Source: Spirochaetaceae bacterium (GTDB taxonomy: Bacteria > Spirochaetota > Spirochaetia > PWKH01). Taken from it: a DNA stretch of 6,697 nucleotides. Every line of letters begins with the position of its first letter. The first letter of the stretch is position 1. The notes under the pieces are model-generated. The model saw only the letters and a program-made list of their open reading frames with translations, made no database searches and was not told the DNA's origin. Below, piece after piece: positions 1-4,759 of the stretch. Both the position numbers and the translations under genes were made by a program. Location: assembly GCA_003557605.1 (NCBI GenBank), contig PWNW01000309.1, positions 1 to 6,697 on the forward strand. Direction: 5' to 3'.

Positions 1-1056
1 AATCACCGAGTTGAAGTCCTCCCGGTTCAGTCTTCCCCCGTCAAGCACCGGCGGCAGTGTTGGGTCCTTAAGGCGCCCGTCACTGTTGCCGGTCACCAGC
101 GGAACGTCCAGGGTTTTGGCAAAGGTTTCAAATTCATGTACCAGCCCTGTCATCTGCTGATTTGTTCGATAGGTTGCGTGCCAGTAGATTCCGGGAACAA
201 AGGCGGTTTCTGACCACACAATGATGTCGATATCCGGGTCTTCCTCCAGCGCTTCGAGGCTGAGGCGCCTCATGGTCCGGAAGTTCCTCTGGTACTGCTG
301 AAACCCGCCGACCCAAGTGTCTGCATTATGCTGCACCAGTGCGGTCTTCCAATGACGGGCAACCTCCCACTGGGAAACCTGATGCATCCGGACAAAGCCG
401 AAGATCAGCACAGCGGCAAACAAAACAGCATAGGCGATCACAAAGGGAATCTGGGACATCAGCGTCTTCAGCGCCAAGGGTTTTCCTGCCTCATACCAGT
501 CAACCACCATACGTCCCAGCAGCGCGCTGGGCATGGCAATCATCAGGCTTACCCCCCAGACACCGGTAATTTCGGCGATCTGGATGAAGGGCAGAAATGT
601 ATACACCGAGTATCCGATAATCCCGTAGGGATATCCCACAAAGCCGAGGGTTTTTACATACTCATAGGCGACGAATCCCGCCGCTTGGAGCAGGAACCCG
701 TATTTCGGAAACGCCCGGTCTATCAGCTTCAGGGCTGGAAACATGAATATTATCTGACTGGTGCAGACAATCGGGGCGATATAAATTGCCAGGGGATGAA
801 ACGTCGCCAGCCAGTAGTTGAACAGCGTGTATTTGGTAAATCCGTATACTATGGCGTAGGGAACAATCAGTTTCCAGCTTGAGGACCTGATAAGCGCAAA
901 CATCGGAATCAGCGCAATGAAGCCCAGCATCGGATATCCGTCGTCATTCAGAAAATTCGGAAAGGATAATGCAAACAGAAGCACTCCGGAAATAAGTAAA
1001 AGGACCTCAAACCCTAACAGTTTCAGGCCCTTTCCAGATTTCTGAAGATGCCCCAT
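1..1056 (-). CDS. lnt: Apolipoprotein N-acyltransferase Lnt (partial, C-terminal part beyond left edge)
   Basis: Lnt is an inner-membrane enzyme that transfers an acyl chain from phospholipid to the N-terminal cysteine of lipoproteins, the last step of lipoprotein maturation. I translated the minus strand from the ATG at 1056 and it stays open for 352 codons to the window edge. Hydrophobic segments lie at about residues 14-33, 43-57, 62-77, 89-108, 121-136 and 202-221. The motif GYPYGIIGYS (141-150) followed by IQIAEITGVWGVS (158-170) is typical of Lnt. The nitrilase-like domain begins at about residue 237, and VWSETAF (280-286) carries the expected catalytic Glu, E283. The catalytic Lys and Cys should lie beyond the edge, since the family is about 500 residues or longer. 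GGAG ends 5 bases before the start. The gene follows the HU-family gene after 58 bases, probably in the same transcript as rpsT. No frameshift is seen in the visible part. Confidence 0.93.
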   Translation of the reverse strand, partial: MGHLQKSGKGLKLLGFEVLLLISGVLLFALSFPNFLNDDGYPMLGFIALIPMFALIRSSSWKLIVPYAIVYGFTKYTLFNYWLATFHPLAIYIAPIVCTSQIIFMFPALKLIDRAFPKYGFLLQAAGFVAYEYVKTLGFVGYPYGIIGYSVYTFLPFIQIAEITGVWGVSLMIAMPSALLGRMVVDWYEAGKPLALKTLMSQIPFVIAYAVLFAAVLIFGFVRMHQVSQWEVARHWKTALVQHNADTWVGGFQQYQRNFRTMRRLSLEALEEDPDIDIIVWSETAFVPGIYWHATYRTNQQMTGLVHEFETFAKTLDVPLVTGNSDGRLKDPTLPPVLDGGRLNREDFNSVI

Positions 1057-1114
1057 TGCTTCTCCATGTGGTTTTTTATGTATCTGCATCTTCCTCATGT
1101 ACAGTGATTAACCC

Positions 1115-1417
1115 TTATTTTCTCAGCGGCCAGGCAATCTGCTTCAACTCCTTGCCGGGTCTAAACACAGCCACACCATGGGTATCGACGGGCACGATAT
1201 CTCCAGTCTTGGGATTTCTCGCACGCTCACGGCCCTTGCGGGTCCTGATCTCAAAGGTACCGAATCCCCTCAGTTCAATAACCTGATCCCTTCCAAGACC
1301 ATCCTTCAATATTTCGAAAAGATTATCGATGACCAGGTGGATGTCACCTCTGTGAATTCCATTTTCCTGATGGATCCGCTCTATGATCTCAGCCTTTGTC
1401 ATTTTTCCTGATGGCAT
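1115..1417 (-). CDS. HU/IHF-family histone-like DNA-binding protein
   Basis: This is a small dimeric nucleoid protein that bends DNA. The 100-residue product has the complete family pattern: an N-terminal helix pair (MTKAEIIERI at 6-15), the saddle strand GFGTFEIR (51-58), the arm-tip motif RNPKTGD (67-73) with the DNA-intercalating Pro, and the C-terminal FRPGKELK (85-92). The arm and tail resemble IHF as much as HU, so I do not assign hup or ihf; in spirochaetes the single HU-like protein of Borrelia is called Hbb. Two in-frame ATGs are possible. The one at 1417 has the stronger ribosome-binding site (AAGGGGGA, 5 bases away). The one at 1402 gives the usual MTKAEI terminus and has AGGA just upstream. 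The stop of rpsT is 11 bases before the first ATG, so the two genes are very probably co-transcribed. Confidence 0.95.
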   Translation of the reverse strand: MPSGKMTKAEIIERIHQENGIHRGDIHLVIDNLFEILKDGLGRDQVIELRGFGTFEIRTRKGRERARNPKTGDIVPVDTHGVAVFRPGKELKQIAWPLRK

Positions 1418-1422
1418 GATAA

Positions 1423-1430
1423 TCCCCCTT
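1423..1430 (-). promoter_or_regulatory. Ribosome-binding site of the HU-family gene
   Basis: AAGGGGGA lies 5 bases before the ATG at 1417 and overlaps the TAA stop codon of rpsT (1429-1431). This favours the upstream ATG as the start and suggests translational coupling between the two genes. Confidence 0.65.
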
Positions 1431-1692
1431 ACTGAATAGATTTCAGCTGTGCATGAAGCCTTGATTTTTTCCTTGCTGCGGTATTCCGATGAAGGAATCC
1501 CTTACCTGCATATTTGTCAAGGAGCTGTACAACCTGCTGCAGCTCCTCTCCAGCGGTGCTGCTGTCCTGGGCAGCTACTGCTTCATTAAATTTTCTTGTG
1601 GCAGAGCGCAGAGTGCTTTTTGCCATACGGTTTCTCAACCGTCTCTCCTTGCTCTGCCGGTCACGTTTTGCGGCAGACTTTGAATTGGCCAC
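1429..1692 (-). CDS. rpsT: 30S ribosomal protein S20 (GTG start)
   Basis: S20 is a primary 16S rRNA-binding protein of the small subunit. The 87-residue product begins VANSKSAAKRDRQSKERRLRNR, with the initiator GTG read as Met, and this is the standard S20 start (ANSKSAKKR-like). It ends with the conserved Lys/Arg-rich helix around GFLHRNTAARKKSRL (65-79). The length matches the usual 85-90 residues. I chose GTG at 1692 because GGAGGT ends 8 bases upstream and because residue 2 onward matches the family. The frame is open further upstream to an ATG at 1776, but that ATG lies before the predicted transcription start, and the extra 28 residues resemble nothing in S20. The gene heads an operon with the HU-family gene and probably lnt. 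In E. coli rpsT also uses a weak start codon (UUG), which matters for autoregulation; the same may apply here, but this is inference. Confidence 0.96.
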   Translation of the reverse strand: MANSKSAAKRDRQSKERRLRNRMAKSTLRSATRKFNEAVAAQDSSTAGEELQQVVQLLDKYAGKGFLHRNTAARKKSRLHAQLKSIQ

Positions 1693-1700
1693 TTCTATGT

Positions 1701-1706
1701 ACCTCC
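1701..1706 (-). promoter_or_regulatory. Ribosome-binding site of rpsT
   Basis: GGAGGT with 8 bases to the GTG at 1692. It decides the start of rpsT against the longer open frame. It is flanked by GTAC on both sides (GTAC-ATGGAG-GTAC), so a very short 4-bp stem could hold part of the site in its loop; that stem is weak. Confidence 0.75.
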
Positions 1707-1764
1707 ATGTACGTATAAATATATGATAATTCGGTGCATTCCATGATACGGGTGCCTTCAGCAC

Positions 1765-1794
1765 AGCATACCACATTATTCAAAAAGTTATCAA
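1765..1794 (-). promoter_or_regulatory. Putative promoter P2 of the rpsT operon (extended -10)
   Basis: On the minus strand, TTGATA (1789-1794) and TATGCT (1765-1770) are separated by 18 bases, and TG-G precedes the -10 element to make an extended -10. Initiation would fall near 1758, giving a leader of about 65 bases before the rpsT GTG. Assigned by eye from the sigma70 consensus. Confidence 0.5.
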
Positions 1795-1813
1795 ACTGTA
1801 TAAAACTTGTCAA
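1785..1813 (-). promoter_or_regulatory. Putative promoter P1 of the rpsT operon
   Basis: A perfect TTGACA (1808-1813) is followed after 17 bases by TAACTT (1785-1790), a weak -10. It overlaps promoter P2, so the two may be alternative or tandem promoters for this ribosomal-protein operon. The perfect -35 just upstream of a ribosomal gene and downstream of the ricT stop supports a real promoter region; the exact -10 is uncertain. Confidence 0.5.
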
Positions 1814-1830
1814 GATAATAGTTTATTGTT

Positions 1831-1847
1831 GCAGAAAAATCTTCTGC
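1831..1847 (-). terminator. Weak hairpin at the end of ricT (possible terminator)
   Basis: On the minus strand GCAGAA and TTCTGC form a 6-bp stem with a 5-base loop, starting inside the ricT stop codon. There is no run of T after it, so it is a poor intrinsic terminator. It is recorded because it is the only stem between ricT and the rpsT promoters. Confidence 0.2.
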
Positions 1848-2764
1848 TATTCTTCGAGGAAACTGGAGTCAATCCTCCATTTTCCGTCCTCCTGCCTCCT
1901 GAGAAACGAAAACGGCACCGCAATCAGCCTTCCGTCGCCGGAACTGATGTACACTTTCCTCGATAAAATATTAACCTCCGTAATCCTGCAGAGTTCATCT
2001 CCGCATGGTATCCTGCTTCCCTCCGACGGGAGGTCCCGTTTCTGTTCATGGTAAAAATCATATTCATAGGCAAGACAGCACAGCAGCCGCCCGCAGGGCC
2101 CTGAGATCTTCATTGAATTGAGTGAAAGGTTCTGTTCCTTGGCCATTTTTATCGATACCGGCTTGAGCTTATCGGTAATGGTGTTGCAGCACAGTCCCCT
2201 GCCGCATACAGCCATCCCTCCGGTTACCCGTGATTCATCACGGACTCCGATCTGGCGAAGCTCAATACGCATGCGGAACACCGTCACCAGGTCCTTTACC
2301 AGATTACGGAAATCCACCCGGGAATCGGCGGTAAAGAAAAACAGCACCTTCGGTTCATCAAGCAGGTAGTGGGCAGAAATCAGCTTCATGTCCAGTTTAT
2401 GCTTTTCAATCTTTTCCCGGCAGACGGTATATGCTTCCCTCTCACGTTCACAGTTTCTTTCATAGGTCTCCAGGTCCTCCTGGGAAGCCGGCCGCTGAAT
2501 GGGAAATACCTCACCCTTGACTTTACAGGAACCTTCACAGTGAAGTTTTCCGAGGACCAGACCCAGGTCCATTCCGTAACGGGTCGGGGCCACCACATAG
2601 GTGCGGTCTGCTACATCCTCATGGTAAGAACAGACAAAGGTCTCACTTGAATGTTCATTCTTCACCAGATACACATATGACCTGCTGTCATGTTCCTGTA
2701 CAGCATCAGGAGGGGCCTGATGCTTGTTATCTGTTTTGCTGTTTTGGGCTGCGTCACTGCTCAT
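1847..2764 (-). CDS. ricT: PSP1-domain protein, RicT/YaaT family regulatory iron-sulfur protein
   Basis: In Bacillus subtilis RicT (YaaT) works with RicA and RicF in an Fe-S complex that controls RNase Y-dependent mRNA maturation. The 305-residue product shows the PSP1 core: GVRDESRVTGG (173-183), CGRGLCC (187-193), PVSIKMAKEQNLSLN (202-216), SGPCGRLLCC (221-230), then LAYEYDFY. The paired Cys clusters (C187, C192, C193 and C224, C229, C230) are the family signature and likely Fe-S ligands. It is about 30 residues longer than B. subtilis YaaT; the extra residues are a polar, probably disordered N-terminus (1-28). The start is uncertain: the ATG at 2764 has only AGAGGT 13 bases upstream, whereas a GTG at 2674 (residue 31) has AGG at a normal distance. 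The gene is transcribed divergently from tatD. Whether RicA/RicF partners exist in this genome cannot be seen here. Confidence 0.9.
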   Translation of the reverse strand: MSSDAAQNSKTDNKHQAPPDAVQEHDSRSYVYLVKNEHSSETFVCSYHEDVADRTYVVAPTRYGMDLGLVLGKLHCEGSCKVKGEVFPIQRPASQEDLETYERNCEREREAYTVCREKIEKHKLDMKLISAHYLLDEPKVLFFFTADSRVDFRNLVKDLVTVFRMRIELRQIGVRDESRVTGGMAVCGRGLCCNTITDKLKPVSIKMAKEQNLSLNSMKISGPCGRLLCCLAYEYDFYHEQKRDLPSEGSRIPCGDELCRITEVNILSRKVYISSGDGRLIAVPFSFLRRQEDGKWRIDSSFLEE

Positions 2765-2813
2765 ATATATGGAACGTACCTCTGCTGATCGACATTATCT
2801 ATTTCGGAGTATA

Positions 2814-2842
2814 AACCTACCACGGAGTAAAATAATTGTCAA
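2814..2842 (-). promoter_or_regulatory. Putative promoter of ricT
   Basis: On the minus strand a perfect TTGACA (2837-2842) is followed after 17 bases by TAGGTT (2814-2819), a poor -10. A better -10 hexamer, TATACT (2808-2813), is 23 bases away, which is too far for this -35. Promoter activity is likely in this region, but which -10 is used is open. The leader to the ATG at 2764 would be about 40 bases. Confidence 0.4.
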
Positions 2843-2848
2843 ACGCAA

Positions 2849-2877
2849 TTGACGGTACATGCTGAACATGCTATCTT
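2849..2877 (+). promoter_or_regulatory. Putative promoter of the tatD-dus-purD operon
   Basis: TTGACG (2849-2854) and TATCTT (2872-2877) are separated by the optimal 17 bases. Initiation near 2884 leaves a leader of about 50 bases before the tatD ATG at 2934. Its -35 lies back to back with that of the ricT promoter, separated by 6 bases. Confidence 0.5.
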
Positions 2878-2933
2878 GTAGAAAGTCGTTTTTCAGACTC
2901 AAATCTTTATTTATTTATAAGCGGTACACCAGT

Positions 2934-3716
2934 ATGGATTTTTTTGATACTCATGCGCATATTGGTCTTATCCATGAAGACCAAATCGAACAGCTGCTCA
3001 TTATTAAACAAGCTCAAAGAGCTCAGGTAAAGCACCTGGTAAGCATCTGCAACTCTCTTTCAGACTTTGACACAGTCTACAGTAATCTCAAAACAGCAAA
3101 GAATGTATTTCATGCCGTTGGAGTATCGCCTTCAGAAGTGACCAACCCGGGACATGACTGGGACATGCAGGTAACGCAGAGAGCCTCCCTTGACCGCATT
3201 GTCGCAATTGGTGAAATTGGTCTTGACTACTTCAGAAAATTCGGCAACAAGAAATCACAGATTGAGCTGTTTATTCAGCAGCTTGACATTGCCAAGGAAC
3301 TTGACCTGCCGGTAATCATCCATAACCGTGAGGCCGGCAGCGATGTGCTGAGCATACTCCAGGACAGACTTCCCCCGAAGGGAGGAATTCTCCACTGTTA
3401 CTCGGAGAACTGGGAATATGCAAAAAAAGCCCTTGACATGGACCTCTTTATCTCATTTGCTGGAAACGTCACCTACAGGAATGCACGCAATCTTCATGAA
3501 ACGGTGGTGAACATGCCGCTGGAGAGAATGCTGATTGAATCGGAAAGCCCGTTTATGGTCCCCTCCGCATATCAGGGGAAGAGGAACAAGCCTGCCTACC
3601 TCCCGAAGGTAGCTGAGGGTATTGCCGAACTGAGAGAGATGCCCCTTGAGGACCTTGCCCCGATACTCTTTGAAAACAGCCTGAGGGCATTTCATCTTCC
3701 CCCGTCACATGAATAG
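2934..3716 (+). CDS. tatD: TatD-family metal-dependent hydrolase / DNase
   Basis: TatD proteins are cytoplasmic TIM-barrel metallohydrolases of the amidohydrolase superfamily with 3'-5' exonuclease or DNase activity. From the ATG at 2934 the product has 260 residues, the usual length, and begins MDFFDTHAHI like other members. Metal-site motifs are present: H7 and H9 (THAH), E94 in AIGEIGLDY, H130 in VIIHNR, H154 in LHCYS. The last ligand, Asp in the family motif ETD(A/S)P, is Glu here (E204 in IESESP), and the family GxHPH motif reads GVSPSEV (63-69). The frame is open upstream to an ATG at 2859, but that lies before the predicted transcription start and the extra 25 residues are not TatD-like. 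The ribosome-binding site is weak (GCGG at long distance). It is the first gene of a plus-strand operon and its end overlaps dus by 8 bases. Substrate is unknown. Confidence 0.9.
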   Translation: MDFFDTHAHIGLIHEDQIEQLLIIKQAQRAQVKHLVSICNSLSDFDTVYSNLKTAKNVFHAVGVSPSEVTNPGHDWDMQVTQRASLDRIVAIGEIGLDYFRKFGNKKSQIELFIQQLDIAKELDLPVIIHNREAGSDVLSILQDRLPPKGGILHCYSENWEYAKKALDMDLFISFAGNVTYRNARNLHETVVNMPLERMLIESESPFMVPSAYQGKRNKPAYLPKVAEGIAELREMPLEDLAPILFENSLRAFHLPPSHE

Positions 3717-4725
3717 ACCAGCAGCATCACTCTATCATGACATTCCCCTGCCCGGAATAACGGTCAGGGGGAATCTGTTTCTTGCACCCCTTGCGGGTTT
3801 TACCGACCCCCCATTCCGGAGCATATGCCTGGAGCAGGGAGCCTCCATGTGCTGGAGCGAAATGGTATCCGCAGAAGCCGCAGCCAGGGGAAGTGAAAAG
3901 ACTGAAGCACTCATGCGGCGTGCAGAGAATGAAGAAAACCTGGTTATTCAGATATTTCTCTCCCATTATTCCCAGGCTCTGCGCGCACTCCCGGTCATAC
4001 TCTCCTATCGTCCGGCATTGATAGACATCAACTGCGGATGCCCGGTTCCTAAGGTAGTGAAAACCGGAGCAGGGTCCGCTTTGATGCTTCGGCCCGATGA
4101 CATGGCTGATATCGTGAAGACCCTCACTGAAGCATCCCCTGCGGCGGTGAGCGTGAAATTCAGGTCAGGCTGGGACCATGATTCAATTTCCTTTCTCTCC
4201 TTTGCACAGAAAGCCCAGGAAGCAGGGGCCTCCCTGCTTACCCTGCATCCCCGCACCAGATCACAGGGATACAGCGGACGGGCTGACTGGTCACTGACAG
4301 CTCAGCTGGTGCAGAACTCCGATGTTCCGGTCATCGGGTCAGGAGATGCAGATTCACCGGAGCGGGTGAAGCAGATGCTTGAAGAGACCGGAGCCCACGG
4401 AGTTATGATCGGGCGCGGAGCTGTGGGAAATCCCTTCATATTTGAGCAGTCAAAACTGCTGCTTACCGGGTCCTCCTATACCGCACCGGATGCAGAGATG
4501 CTCTTGAAAACGATCATCCGTCACCTGGATGCGGCAATTGCCGATGCAGGAGAAAAGAAAGCCTGCAGGGAAATGCGCAAACACGTCTGCGCCTATACAA
4601 AGGGACTGCCGAGGTCCGCAGCTCTGCGCCATGACCTTGTCCATGCCGAAACACGACAGGAATATCTGGAAATTTTACAGAAATCCCCCGTTTTTGCTAA
4701 CCTTGACCAATTTTCACTGCAGTGA
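3709..4725 (+). CDS. dus: tRNA-dihydrouridine synthase (DusB-like)
   Basis: Dus enzymes are FMN-dependent reductases that convert uridine to dihydrouridine in tRNA using NADPH. The 338-residue product is full length (E. coli DusB has 321). Motifs in order: LAPLAGFTD (25-33), the FMN-binding start; WSEMVSA (49-55); QIFLS (81-85); DINCGCPVPKVV (106-117) with the catalytic Cys C111; VKFRSGW (149-155) with K150; LHPRTRSQGYSGRADW (179-194) with H180; VIGSGD (208-213); MIGRGAVGNPFIF (233-245), the phosphate-binding loop; then the C-terminal helical domain with MRKHVCAYTKGLP (289-301). The ATG at 3709 lies inside the end of tatD (ATGAATAG) with no clear ribosome-binding site, so translation is probably coupled. 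Some loop residues differ from the common ones: Cys for Met before GCP, and Ser for Asn in the NGD motif. The subfamily (DusB rather than DusA/C) is inferred from the GCPVPKV pattern. Confidence 0.92.
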   Translation: MNRPAASLYHDIPLPGITVRGNLFLAPLAGFTDPPFRSICLEQGASMCWSEMVSAEAAARGSEKTEALMRRAENEENLVIQIFLSHYSQALRALPVILSYRPALIDINCGCPVPKVVKTGAGSALMLRPDDMADIVKTLTEASPAAVSVKFRSGWDHDSISFLSFAQKAQEAGASLLTLHPRTRSQGYSGRADWSLTAQLVQNSDVPVIGSGDADSPERVKQMLEETGAHGVMIGRGAVGNPFIFEQSKLLLTGSSYTAPDAEMLLKTIIRHLDAAIADAGEKKACREMRKHVCAYTKGLPRSAALRHDLVHAETRQEYLEILQKSPVFANLDQFSLQ

Positions 4726-4746
4726 TAGGTTGTGATATCAAAAAGA

Positions 4747-4753
4747 GGGAGGA
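4747..4753 (+). promoter_or_regulatory. Ribosome-binding site of the purD-like gene
   Basis: GGGAGGA lies 6 bases before the TTG at 4760. This strong site in a 34-base gap supports the unusual TTG start, and it means the gene can be translated independently of dus. Confidence 0.8.
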
Positions 4754-4759
4754 TCTGCG

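Noticed and set aside
328..882. 184-residue plus-strand open frame
   Set aside because: It is antisense to lnt, whose minus-strand frame is open throughout and shows clear Lnt motifs. The plus-strand product shows no recognisable pattern and has shadow-like composition.
1..1056. Possible broken or frameshifted lnt, since no long minus-strand frame with a stop lies in this stretch
   Set aside because: Full translation from 1056 gives 352 uninterrupted codons reaching the window edge. The gene is simply truncated by the window.
1057..1114. Gap between the HU-like gene and lnt examined for a promoter or terminator
   Set aside because: No convincing -35/-10 pair and no stem followed by a T-run was found. 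Only the GGAG before lnt stands out.
1693..1776. N-terminal extension of S20 from the ATG at 1776
   Set aside because: The ATG is upstream of the P2 start point, lacks a ribosome-binding site and would add 28 non-S20 residues. GTG at 1692 has GGAGGT at a good distance.
2859..2933. N-terminal extension of TatD from the ATG at 2859 (Lys/Arg/Phe-rich, somewhat like a signal sequence)
   Set aside because: It overlaps the predicted promoter between -35 and -10, has no ribosome-binding site, and TatD proteins normally begin at the THAH segment.
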